The notes under the pieces are model-generated. The model did no database searches, was not told the origin of the DNA, and saw only the letters and a program-made list of their open reading frames with translations. A DNA stretch of 64,000 nt from Bacteroidota bacterium (GTDB lineage: Bacteria; Bacteroidota; Bacteroidia; Bacteroidales; UBA932). Position 1 is the first letter of the stretch. Every line of letters starts with the position of its first letter. Where the stretch lies: positions 24,164-88,163 of the forward strand of contig JAKQLB010000198.1 of NCBI GenBank assembly GCA_029567375.1, in the 5' to 3' direction. Position numbers and translations under genes: made by a program. Below are positions 32,894 through 40,504 of this stretch, piece after piece.

Positions 32894-33946
32894 TTATCCT
32901 CTTGCTCTGTTTACATTCATACCCTCAGCTTTCCCTTCTCCCAATGTACCTTCTAACCCACACCAAGGACATTTGTTGTATTCAGCATCACCGACGCAAA
33001 ATATATTACCGCATTCACAGACTACAAATCCAAATTGATTTCCGCAGCATGGGCAGGTAGGTGCTCCAAGTAGTTCTATTGTGTTGATATTTCTTTTTGT
33101 ATGCGATTTATCAGCCAGTATATTGTATGACTCTTCCTCTACAGGGAATGCCCCGACTAATTTAAAATCTGTGACGTTAAAATGCTCCAATCCTTCTACA
33201 TCCAATGGTCTGATTCTTTTTGCGTATTTGATTAGGTAAGGACGTTTGGTTGTTTGGCACTTTCCCATGACAACAGCAAAATTTTCATCAATGCGACATG
33301 GTTTATTTGTATCAATCTTCTCCAGATTAATACCATCTATTGGAGCCAATTTTAGTTCATCATTAGCTGTTTCAGAAACAGATACACTTGATGTTTTGAT
33401 AGATGCGGTTATCCATTTAAAGAAAGCAGTAAATGAATTTGCATCTGTGTCCTTCAATCTTAAAACATTGTCTGTAATGCTACCAAGCATTTTGGTATCA
33501 ACATTATCTCCAATGGAAATAGCTATTAAGTTACAGCCTTTTCTGTATTTGGTGTTCCAACGTTGAATGGCTCTGTCTGGGTTATCGGTAGGGGTACCAT
33601 CAGTGAATAGAAAGACTATCGGTTTCCAATCGCCTTTTGCCTCCAATGTTGTTTTTTGAACATCACGATCTATACTATCCATAAGATGATTCAACCCGAC
33701 TCCCAATGATGTACCTCCGCCTATTGGGAACTTAGGTGGATAAAATTTGAACAACTCTGTCAATTCCGAAATTGTTTTTGCTTTTCCTGCAAAAGCAATT
33801 ATGGATACATATACAGTTTCCAAAGCGTATGGGTCAAAGCGTAGCTCTTGTATGATTGTCCGTATGCCGTTTTGAACCTCTTCTATTGGTTCGCCTACCA
33901 TTGATTCCGATACATCAATGAGGAAGTATATAGGTAATCGTCTCAT
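32894..33946 (-). CDS. TerY-type vWA protein with zinc ribbon
   Basis: A 350-residue protein. The vWA domain (1-205) starts with the MIDAS motif DVSES at residues 11-15 and continues with GGGTSLG near 77 and FTDGTPTD near 116. The C-terminal 120 residues carry two CxxC pairs and more Cys (CPCCGNQ, CECGN, CPWCG), a double zinc ribbon. It is the long form of TerY that usually sits with the kinase and phosphatase genes, and it lies 4 nt before the phosphatase gene. Likely a metal-dependent scaffold for the phosphorylation triad. Confidence 0.85.
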   Translation of the reverse strand: MRRLPIYFLIDVSESMVGEPIEEVQNGIRTIIQELRFDPYALETVYVSIIAFAGKAKTISELTELFKFYPPKFPIGGGTSLGVGLNHLMDSIDRDVQKTTLEAKGDWKPIVFLFTDGTPTDNPDRAIQRWNTKYRKGCNLIAISIGDNVDTKMLGSITDNVLRLKDTDANSFTAFFKWITASIKTSSVSVSETANDELKLAPIDGINLEKIDTNKPCRIDENFAVVMGKCQTTKRPYLIKYAKRIRPLDVEGLEHFNVTDFKLVGAFPVEEESYNILADKSHTKRNINTIELLGAPTCPCCGNQFGFVVCECGNIFCVGDAEYNKCPWCGLEGTLGEGKAEGMNVNRARG

Positions 33947-33996
33947 ATAATTAGTATTTTCTGATATTAATGCCTTTCTTAATCTATATGTGGGTA

Positions 33997-34656
33997 TTAC
34001 CTCGTTGTTGTTTGAGGTATGATACTACCAGGACTTAAGTGTACTTTACCGGGGCCTGTTATGCGAAGCATACTAAGTCCTTCACCCCCGAATACATTTT
34101 TTAGTGACCAAGCTGAAGAAAGTTGATGCTCTGAAATTCCTTGCATGGCAATAATGTGATCTTCATCAACTTCAATAGTTTCTCCTGCGCATAACTCCTT
34201 TGTTATAGGTTGTCCCTTGCAGTCCAGAAACACAGTCGATGTTCCTGATATTTTCTGTAAAAGTCCACCCATACCGCCAACTATACCTGCAATTGAAATT
34301 TTGGCAGATACTTGAACTAAGTTGTTGGAAGCCACATACACACCTCTATTACAAATCAGGGATTCGTTTTGTATCTTAACTGGATGCAGCCCAAAACTTC
34401 CACCGAAAGCGACTTTACGAGGTTTATTGCACTTATTAACGTAACGGACGAGGAAGATAGATTCTCCTGTAAGTTTTGCACCTAATAAATTGCCAATAGT
34501 ACCAAGAGTTCCATTTCCGCCGCCATTCAGCACAACATCCTTCTCTATACCTTGTTCTAAGTATATAAGAGTGCCTTTTTGTGCATAAAATTCTTCGCCG
34601 TACATAAGCTCGGCTTCTATATGCTGTATGAAATTTCCAACTAACTTTACATTCAT
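33997..34656 (-). CDS. AIM24-family protein
   Basis: A 219-residue beta-rich protein of the AIM24 (DUF124) family: GNFIQHIEAELMYGEEFYAQ, GLGG-like turns, FLDCKGQPI and a terminal LSPGSIIPQTTTR. The family forms a double-stranded beta-helix and is often encoded in Ter clusters, with unknown biochemical role. It lies 7 nt after the short TerY gene and 50 nt before the long TerY gene. Confidence 0.75.
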   Translation of the reverse strand: MNVKLVGNFIQHIEAELMYGEEFYAQKGTLIYLEQGIEKDVVLNGGGNGTLGTIGNLLGAKLTGESIFLVRYVNKCNKPRKVAFGGSFGLHPVKIQNESLICNRGVYVASNNLVQVSAKISIAGIVGGMGGLLQKISGTSTVFLDCKGQPITKELCAGETIEVDEDHIIAMQGISEHQLSSAWSLKNVFGGEGLSMLRITGPGKVHLSPGSIIPQTTTR

Positions 34657-34663
34657 ATTGCTG

Positions 34664-35299
34664 TTAGATTACGACGTTAACTTCTTCCGGTGGAGGAGGT
34701 AAGATTAAATCATCGGTAGCTCCGACACTTTTGTTGCCAACCTCAATTAAATCAGAAACCCATTTGAAAAAGGTCTTGAAGCTGGAACTATCCATTGTGT
34801 CTAAGGAATACACTTGATCCGTCAATAGTTTTAACGGTTCAATCTTTGCTTTCATTCCTGCTGCACAAGCTATGATGCTTGCAAATTTCTTTTTCTTGAC
34901 CTCAGGTACAACCTTGTTATATACCATTATGTCGGATGGATGTCCGTCTGTCATAATGAACAATAATGGCATCCAGTCTCCCTTTCTCTCGGTAGTACTT
35001 AATGTTACTTCCTGTTCAACCTGATGACAAAGTTGTTCCAAGGCGGCACCAGTATGAGTCGGACCAGAATCCGGAGTTGTTATATTGGGTAACTGTAAGT
35101 CTTCCAAAGGTGTTAATGGCAGAATAACCTTAACATCTCTATCGTATGTTATAATACTAATGTTTACAGTTTCCAATGCGTATGGATCTTGACGCAATGT
35201 TGCAATCATAGATTCAATGCCAACTTTTACCGATTCAATAGGTTCTCCTTTCATTGAACCAGATGTATCTATAAGTAAGTATACAGGTAGTCGTCTCAT
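34664..35299 (-). CDS. TerY-type vWA protein, short form
   Basis: A 211-residue vWA protein. MIDAS residues are D11, S13 and S15 in DTSGSMKGEP, with SGPTHTG near 78 and MTDGHPSD near 116. It ends in PPPPEEVNVVI, a Pro-rich tail also present in the second short TerY protein; this may be a ligand for the GYF-domain protease. A hairpin lies just upstream, so its expression level may differ from the TerD genes. Confidence 0.8.
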   Translation of the reverse strand: MRRLPVYLLIDTSGSMKGEPIESVKVGIESMIATLRQDPYALETVNISIITYDRDVKVILPLTPLEDLQLPNITTPDSGPTHTGAALEQLCHQVEQEVTLSTTERKGDWMPLLFIMTDGHPSDIMVYNKVVPEVKKKKFASIIACAAGMKAKIEPLKLLTDQVYSLDTMDSSSFKTFFKWVSDLIEVGNKSVGATDDLILPPPPEEVNVVI

Positions 35300-35351
35300 T
35301 TTATCTAATCATTACTATTTCTTTTTATGCTGATATTGAATATTACAGAAT

Positions 35352-35396
35352 GGGTATTTCAATAGTAAAGCGATATGCTTCACAACTGAAATACCC
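35352..35396. terminator. Hairpin inside Ter operon
   Basis: GGGTATTTCA (35352-35361) pairs exactly with TGAAATACCC (35387-35396), and an inner AAGC/GCTT stem extends it. It is in the 117-nt gap between the TerB-like gene and the short TerY gene. A partial terminator or processing site is likely, because the same genes continue downstream. Confidence 0.55.
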
Positions 35397-35416
35397 CATT
35401 ATTATGTGAAACCGTA

Positions 35417-35794
35417 TTACAATAGTTCCTCTAATTTAGCAGGGAAGTTTTTAGCCTGAGACTTCAGTTGCAAAAGCAATTCTCTTTCGAGAATGTCAAT
35501 TTGCCCATCACCTTTGATTTTATTATACAACCAATCGGCTTCTTCGTCATCTATTTCCCCTGGAGAAAGTTTATCCTCCAATAAATAAGAAACGATTGCT
35601 CGGATAAACAATTTGTTCCATGAACAGTCATTGTCTTTGCCGGAAACAGCGTCATTAAGTTCAAAAAGGAAATCAGCTTCTTCTGAATCTATTTTCCCGT
35701 CAGTAAAAAGCAACTGTTCCAATTCTTTAACTTCATTGGCATCAATGATACCATCGGCCAAAAGTTCTGCTTTATATTCCTGTAAAGTTTTCAT
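35417..35794 (-). CDS. TerB-like protein
   Basis: A 125-residue, very acidic all-helical protein with two DGxID/EEAD motifs (DGKIDSEEADFLFEL and DEEADWLYNKIKGDGQID). It is similar in length and pattern to TerB-fold proteins and paralogous to the protein at 26301-26801. The repeated Asp/Glu loops suggest divalent-metal binding. It stands between two short TerY genes. Confidence 0.7.
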   Translation of the reverse strand: MKTLQEYKAELLADGIIDANEVKELEQLLFTDGKIDSEEADFLFELNDAVSGKDNDCSWNKLFIRAIVSYLLEDKLSPGEIDDEEADWLYNKIKGDGQIDILERELLLQLKSQAKNFPAKLEELL

Positions 35795-35809
35795 TTTTAT
35801 CTGTTTGAG

Positions 35810-36448
35810 TTATACAACAATATTAACTTCTGGAGGTGGAGGTGGAAGTTCACTCAGACCACCAACTTCCTGACAAGTTTCTTCGACTTTCATACTGCCT
35901 GCACTTACTGAAGCAGAAACCCATTTGAAAAACGATTTGATTGTAGCACTATCTGCTGTATCTAGTTGCACTACACACTCTGTTATCTTTTTCAAGGTGT
36001 CTGTATTCGCACCTTGACCAGCTGCGCAGGCTACAACCATTCCAAATTTGCGTTTTTTGAATTCAGCCAGCCCTTTGTTCAAATCATCTGTTGGCTCTCC
36101 ATCAGTCATAATAAAAACCAATGGTTTCCAGTCACCTTTTACTTCTGCTGTTGTTTTGGTAACTTCACTGTCAACTTTTGATGCAAGCAATGACAGTGCT
36201 TCACCCAAAGCTGTACAACCACCAGCATCGATGTTGGGTTGTTGGAAAGAAGATAGTTCTGTCAAAGGGGTTACTTGCTGCGCACTACTGTTGAATGTAA
36301 TAATGCTCAAGTATGCAGTTTCCAGAGCGTATGGGTCTTGTCTCAATGTTGATACGAGTACCTGTACGCCATTTTTGACTGCTTCAATTGGTTCGCCATA
36401 CATCGAACCAGAAGTATCTAACAAGAGATAAACGGGTAATCTTCTCAT
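35810..36448 (-). CDS. TerY-type vWA protein, short form
   Basis: A 212-residue vWA protein close to the one at 34664-35299, with DTSGSMYGEP at 11-20, GGCTALGEA near 77, MTDGEPTD near 116 and the Pro-rich tail LPPPPPEVNIVV. The two short forms are evident tandem paralogues. Its start codon overlaps the stop of the upstream TerD gene by 4 nt (ATGA), coupling their translation. Confidence 0.8.
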   Translation of the reverse strand: MRRLPVYLLLDTSGSMYGEPIEAVKNGVQVLVSTLRQDPYALETAYLSIITFNSSAQQVTPLTELSSFQQPNIDAGGCTALGEALSLLASKVDSEVTKTTAEVKGDWKPLVFIMTDGEPTDDLNKGLAEFKKRKFGMVVACAAGQGANTDTLKKITECVVQLDTADSATIKSFFKWVSASVSAGSMKVEETCQEVGGLSELPPPPPEVNIVV

Positions 36449-37056
36449 AAATATCGTTGTTTAACAGTTTGTAATGTACTTTCAAAATCTCTGTCCTTGG
36501 TAGGTTCTCCAATGGCATTGAACTTCCATTCTCCATTCCTCTTGTAGAAAACTCCCATTACCATTGAGACATTCCCGGCAAAAGTCGGGTCGTTTGCAAT
36601 ATCATAAGTTGCAAAGATTTCTTTTACTTTAGTTGGAGTACCTTCATAGATTCTAATTGAAGCAAAAGGTATCGTCTTAAAGTCATGTCCTCTAAAACTG
36701 TTTAGCACAAAAGCTATTTTTTCTGTTTTAGGATTCAATTGATTAAGATTCACTGTGATTACTTCATTATCCAATCCATCATCACCATCTGTATCTCCAG
36801 TCAAATCGTCTCCGCTATGTTTGATGGCACCATCGTTTGATTTCAGATGTCTGAACCAAACTTTGTCAATAACATTTCCATTTGCATCGAATTGAGCGCA
36901 ACTTGCATCCAAATCAACGGCTTCGGTCGTAGTAAATCCAAGCCAATTTTTTTTCTTGATAGCACCCCAATTGACACCTACGCAAATGTTCTCCAATTTA
37001 GAACCATTACTTTTTTCAAGGTTGATTCTTTGTCCTTTCTCTAATCGTATTGCCAT
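36445..37056 (-). CDS. TerD-family protein
   Basis: A 203-residue TerD-domain protein. LEKGQRINLEKSNG at the start, then VDLDASCAQFD, HSGDDLTGDTDGDDGLDNE and a C-terminal YKRNGEWKFNAIGE. The Asp-rich loops are those that bind Ca2+ in known TerD proteins. Its N-terminus is nearly identical to the 221-residue paralogue just upstream, so both form one subfamily. Confidence 0.9.
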   Translation of the reverse strand: MAIRLEKGQRINLEKSNGSKLENICVGVNWGAIKKKNWLGFTTTEAVDLDASCAQFDANGNVIDKVWFRHLKSNDGAIKHSGDDLTGDTDGDDGLDNEVITVNLNQLNPKTEKIAFVLNSFRGHDFKTIPFASIRIYEGTPTKVKEIFATYDIANDPTFAGNVSMVMGVFYKRNGEWKFNAIGEPTKDRDFESTLQTVKQRYL

Positions 37057-37061
37057 AAGTG

Positions 37062-37727
37062 TTATTTTTTTACGTAATCTTTAATAATGCGATGAATGGT
37101 AAATCCTAAGAATTTATCATCATAGGCATCACCGATAGCAGCAAATTTCCACTCGCCATTACGCTTGTACAATTTGCCCATTATCAATGCAGTTTTGCCT
37201 TGATATTTTGATTCGGCAGCGACATCATACTGCGCAAATACTTCCTTTACTCTTGTAGGAGTTCCCTCATACATTCTAATTGCAGCATAAGGAATTTGAG
37301 AAAAATCTTCTTGACCGCAATTATTCAAAAAGAAGTATATCTGATGTATAGATGGATTTAATCTATTCAAATCGACAGTTATGATTTCGTTGTCAAGTCC
37401 ATCGTCTCCACCCTTGTCACCTTCCAAATCATCTCCGGAATGATGCAATGCTCTATCTAAAGAATCTACCTTTCCAGGAGGAAGGCCAAATTTTGAAAGC
37501 AAATCTGGTTTATATAGTGGAGAATAAATGTGATCACAGATTTCTCCTTGTTCATTGAACATTACGCAACTCAAGTCCAAATCAACATCTATAGTTTCTT
37601 TGCTTAGACCAAAAAATGTCTTTTTCTCGATTGCACCCCAGTTGCACCCTACACAAAATGAGGTCAATTTAGAGCCATTATTCTTTTCAAGATTAATGCG
37701 CTGTCCTTTCTCTAATCGTATAGCCAT
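37062..37727 (-). CDS. TerD-family protein, long form
   Basis: A 221-residue TerD-domain protein with the same start (LEKGQRINLEKNNGSKL) as its neighbour, the LDLSCVMF strand, HHSGDDLEGDKGGDDGLDNE and YKRNGEWKFAAIGD. It has an insertion of about 18 residues (SPLYKPDLLSKFGLPPGKVD) before the acidic loop. The 5-nt spacing to the next gene places it in the operon. Confidence 0.9.
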   Translation of the reverse strand: MAIRLEKGQRINLEKNNGSKLTSFCVGCNWGAIEKKTFFGLSKETIDVDLDLSCVMFNEQGEICDHIYSPLYKPDLLSKFGLPPGKVDSLDRALHHSGDDLEGDKGGDDGLDNEIITVDLNRLNPSIHQIYFFLNNCGQEDFSQIPYAAIRMYEGTPTRVKEVFAQYDVAAESKYQGKTALIMGKLYKRNGEWKFAAIGDAYDDKFLGFTIHRIIKDYVKK

Positions 37728-37733
37728 GATATT

Positions 37734-38285
37734 TTATTGGTATTTATTAAGGTATTCTTGTAAGCCACCTTTTTGTCCCATACCGATAGCTTCAAACTTC
37801 CACTGGCCGTTTCTTTTATAGATACGACCAAATTCAACGGCTGTCTCAACAGAAAAATCCTCTTCAAGCTCATATTTTAAGATTTCTTCCTGTGTATCTG
37901 TATTGAAAATACGGATGAAAGAATTGTGGACTTGACCGAAGTTTTGTTTACGTTCAGCTGCTTTGTGGATTGTAACTACAATTACAATTTCTGACGCTTT
38001 CGGTGTAATAGATGTTAAATCTATTTTGATACTTTCATCATCGCCATCTCCTTCGCCTGTGAGATTATCTCCAGTGTGTTCAACTGCGCCATCTGGAGAT
38101 ACGAGCTGATTATAGAAGACAAAATAGTCATCAGAAATTAATTTCTTATCCTCTCCAAGAATGAATACTGATGCGTCCAAATCGAAATCTTCGCCAGTAC
38201 TTGATGAGTTGGTATCCCAACCCAAACCGATTGTGAATTTGGGCAAATCTACATTTACTCGTTGTCCTTTTTCAAGATTGATCAT
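37734..38285 (-). CDS. TerD-family protein, canonical length
   Basis: A 183-residue TerD protein of usual length: LEKGQRVNVDLPKF, GLGWDTN, DFDLDASVFIL, HTGDNLTGEGDGDDESI and FGRIYKRNGQWKFEAIGMG. It is close to the 185-residue protein upstream; these two make the second subfamily. A 74-nt gap separates them, with no clear promoter. Confidence 0.92.
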   Translation of the reverse strand: MINLEKGQRVNVDLPKFTIGLGWDTNSSSTGEDFDLDASVFILGEDKKLISDDYFVFYNQLVSPDGAVEHTGDNLTGEGDGDDESIKIDLTSITPKASEIVIVVTIHKAAERKQNFGQVHNSFIRIFNTDTQEEILKYELEEDFSVETAVEFGRIYKRNGQWKFEAIGMGQKGGLQEYLNKYQ

Positions 38286-38359
38286 ATTATATCGTTTTTT
38301 GTGTCATTGATGAATTTATTGTCAAAGGCATTGAAACTTTATTTTGTTTACAAACCGCA

Positions 38360-38917
38360 TTAGTAGGCATATTTATCTACAAAGTATTGCAGTCCACCTT
38401 TATAGCCAATACCCATTGCTTCAAATTTCCACTCAGAACCACGTTTATATAAACGACCAAATTCTACTGCTGTTTCAATAGAGAAATCCTCATCTAAGTC
38501 GTAACGGGCAATATCTTCATTAGTTACTGCATTGTAAATTCGGATATATGAATTATGTACCTGTCCAAAGTTTTGTTTTCTTGCAATTGCTTCATGGATT
38601 GTTACTGTGAAGATTATTTCCTCAATACGTGGATCAACTTTGGTCAAATCTACGGTTAGAGTTTCGTCATCACCACCATCACTATTACCTCCCGTCAAAT
38701 CATCGCCTGAAGATTCGACAGCTCCATCTGGTGATTTTTGATTATTATAGAAAACAAAAAACTCGTCTTGTGGAAGTTTTTTATTACTACCTAACATAAA
38801 TGCTGAAGCATCTAAATCAAAATCAAATCCAGTACTCTCATTAGGATCCCATCCTAAACCAACACCGACTTTTGACAAGCCAATTTCAATGCGCTGTCCT
38901 TTTTGCAGGTTAATCAT
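38360..38917 (-). CDS. TerD-family protein, first gene of Ter operon
   Basis: A 185-residue TerD protein: LQKGQRIEIGLSKVGVGLGW, DFDLDASAFML, SSGDDLTGGNSDGGDDETL and FGRLYKRGSEWKFEAMGIG. It begins the minus-strand Ter operon, and its leader contains one arm of a 15-bp inverted repeat and a promoter -7 box 80-90 nt away. Conserved Asp residues in the DLDAS and GDD loops are the expected calcium ligands. Confidence 0.92.
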   Translation of the reverse strand: MINLQKGQRIEIGLSKVGVGLGWDPNESTGFDFDLDASAFMLGSNKKLPQDEFFVFYNNQKSPDGAVESSGDDLTGGNSDGGDDETLTVDLTKVDPRIEEIIFTVTIHEAIARKQNFGQVHNSYIRIYNAVTNEDIARYDLDEDFSIETAVEFGRLYKRGSEWKFEAMGIGYKGGLQYFVDKYAY

Positions 38918-38967
38918 AATGCTCTAATTTATTTAATATTGATGTTTGAAACTATATTTCTGTATGT

Positions 38968-38982
38968 ACTCTTACATAGAGT
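38968..38982. repeat. Inverted-repeat site, left arm
   Basis: ACTCTTACATAGAGT is itself a dyad (ACTCT/AGAGT, extended to 7-bp arms at 38966-38984) around a 5-nt centre. Its exact reverse complement is at 39131-39145. Together they could be recombination sites bounding an invertible segment, or two operators. Confidence 0.65.
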
Positions 38983-38996
38983 ACATCAACCATTTG

Positions 38997-39004
38997 CAAA
39001 GTTA
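38997..39004 (-). promoter_or_regulatory. Promoter box for Ter operon inside inverted repeats
   Basis: On the minus strand TAACTTTG (39004 to 38997) fits the -7 consensus TAnnTTTG and points at the first TerD gene. A second TAAATTTG follows at 39012-39005. No good -33 TTTG lies 19-21 nt upstream of either, so the promoter may need an activator. The 343-nt region 38918-39260 otherwise holds the inverted repeats and an 8-nt hairpin (39062-39069 with 39079-39086). Confidence 0.5.
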
Positions 39005-39130
39005 CAAATTTATTTGCAGATAATATGCTTTTCTTTTCAAAAGTTTCATCACAAAAGGTAAATGTTTGACGAAATACTTCAAACATATTATTTAAATGCC
39101 ACGGATTCAGTGATATGAGAATGCGTACTA

Positions 39131-39145
39131 ACTCTATGTAAGAGT
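39131..39145. repeat. Inverted-repeat site, right arm
   Basis: ACTCTATGTAAGAGT is the exact reverse complement of 38968-38982, 148 nt away. It lies 115 nt beyond the 3' end of the recombinase gene. Confidence 0.65.
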
Positions 39146-39260
39146 GAGAACTTTTATCAAACAACCACATTTTACCACGAGATATTACGATACAAGTAGT
39201 TAGCATTCAATATTTTCCATATTGGATACAGTTGAAATCTACTACAACTAAATTGTTATA

Positions 39261-40484
39261 TTATTTGTTTTTCTCCAAAAGATTCAAAATCTTATTATTA
39301 GCATTATCAATGACATTAGTCTGAATAGATGCAAGATAGATGCGTATCGTCTCCTCATTATCATGTCCCATACCAAGACTGATGGCCTGCATAGGCACAT
39401 TTTTCGATTGGGCTATACTTGCCCAAGAATGCCGGGCCACGTACATGGTTAGTGGAATAGGAATTTTCGCAAGTTCTGCAATCTTCTTTAAATACCTGTT
39501 GATTAGCATCATTTTATTCAAATACTGCTTACGTTCAGTTCCATCTTCTTTTGTGATAATAGGGAAAAGAAAAGGATTATTTGAATCAAGATGCTTATTG
39601 GCTATCGCTTCCATTTGTTTTTCCCATTTTACAACTAACTGTTGCCCTGTTTTTCGACGATTATACACGACAAATCCATTTGAAAGGTTCTTCTTTTTCA
39701 GGTATGCAATATCAATGAATGACATTCCGCGCATATAGAAAGAAAACAGAAACATATCCCTTGCAAAATCAAGGGTAGGGGTACTGCTCAAATCCAAATC
39801 TTTAATCTTTTTTATTTCTTTCAAACTAATAGCACGTTTTGAAGTCTTGTCTACTCCGGTATAAACCCGTTTGAAAGGATTGGTCTGTTCTGTAAGTCCA
39901 TCATCTACCGCACGATTATAGACACTGCGGAAAACCCTTAAATAGAAAGAGGTCGTATTTCGGCATAAACCGAATATGCGCATATGACTTTCATATTGAC
40001 AAATCAAAGCCTCGTCAATTATGTCAAAAAACAAATCTTCTCCATTCCTAAACTTCATAAAGCTAAGAAGCATCTGCTTGTATGTCTCACTTGTCCGTTC
40101 TTTTCCTGTACTTTTTAATTTCTCTATTTGAATTTTGAGATATTCAAAAACTGTCGTTTTATTAGAAGATTGGGCATTATATTCTCGTATGATTTCATCT
40201 ACCGAAAAACATCTTCCTTTATTCTTAAATTGCTCAATGATTTTATTCAATCTGTTTTTCTCCCATGCAATTTTCTCTCGAACAGATTTGATAGCTTTCA
40301 GTCGGTTCGGAGCAATAAGCGATTGCATGACAATATCACAACGATGTTCATCCCACTCGGATTCATATATCCTATAAGATGTTCCTATTTGTTTTACCAC
40401 TCTTTCGTGGATAACTTGAAAATACAAAGTGCCCTCTTTCTCTGGGAGAGAGGACACTCTAAACTTTAATTTTATTGATGCCAT
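39261..40484 (-). CDS. Tyrosine recombinase of Tsr/invertase-like type
   Basis: A 407-residue tyrosine recombinase. An arm-binding and SAM-like N-terminal region (1-215) precedes the catalytic domain: Arg in FYMRGMSFIDIAYL near 250, Lys in NRRKTGQQ near 280, MYVARHSWAS near 350 (HxxR replaced by YxxR, common in Bacteroides invertases and integrases), the later His in GMGHDNEET and the nucleophile Tyr in RIYLAS. It starts 12 nt after the coupling-protein stop, so read-through from the transfer operon can express it. It may integrate the island, invert the promoter segment, or both. Confidence 0.85.
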   Translation of the reverse strand: MASIKLKFRVSSLPEKEGTLYFQVIHERVVKQIGTSYRIYESEWDEHRCDIVMQSLIAPNRLKAIKSVREKIAWEKNRLNKIIEQFKNKGRCFSVDEIIREYNAQSSNKTTVFEYLKIQIEKLKSTGKERTSETYKQMLLSFMKFRNGEDLFFDIIDEALICQYESHMRIFGLCRNTTSFYLRVFRSVYNRAVDDGLTEQTNPFKRVYTGVDKTSKRAISLKEIKKIKDLDLSSTPTLDFARDMFLFSFYMRGMSFIDIAYLKKKNLSNGFVVYNRRKTGQQLVVKWEKQMEAIANKHLDSNNPFLFPIITKEDGTERKQYLNKMMLINRYLKKIAELAKIPIPLTMYVARHSWASIAQSKNVPMQAISLGMGHDNEETIRIYLASIQTNVIDNANNKILNLLEKNK

Positions 40485-40496
40485 GTGATTACATAT

Positions 40497-40504
40497 TTAT
40501 TTGA
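40497..40504. repeat. Right direct repeat TTATTTGA of nested island
   Basis: Identical to 18043-18050 in the same orientation. On the minus strand it gives the TAA stop and last codon of the coupling-protein gene. Upstream bases are also similar with one gap (ATATTTATTTGA against ATATTATTTGA). Confidence 0.5.

Larger units (their letters stand above)
18043..40504. mobile_element. Nested integrated island carrying the Ter locus
   Basis: The segment is bounded by TTATTTGA repeats, carries its own tyrosine recombinase gene at one end, and is visibly more AT-rich than the transfer operons around it. All its genes lie on the minus strand. Removing it would leave the M23 and coupling-protein genes converging with an 8-bp overlap and both stop codons intact. 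The exact boundaries are inferred. Confidence 0.6.

Noticed and set aside
26301..38917. Classical tellurite-resistance operon
   Set aside because: TerC is absent and the gene mix is different, so resistance to tellurite cannot be claimed; a Ter-type stress system is the safer label.
38952..39206. 84-codon minus-strand frame between TerD and the recombinase
   Set aside because: It spans the inverted repeats and the predicted promoter and has no recognisable features; the region looks regulatory.
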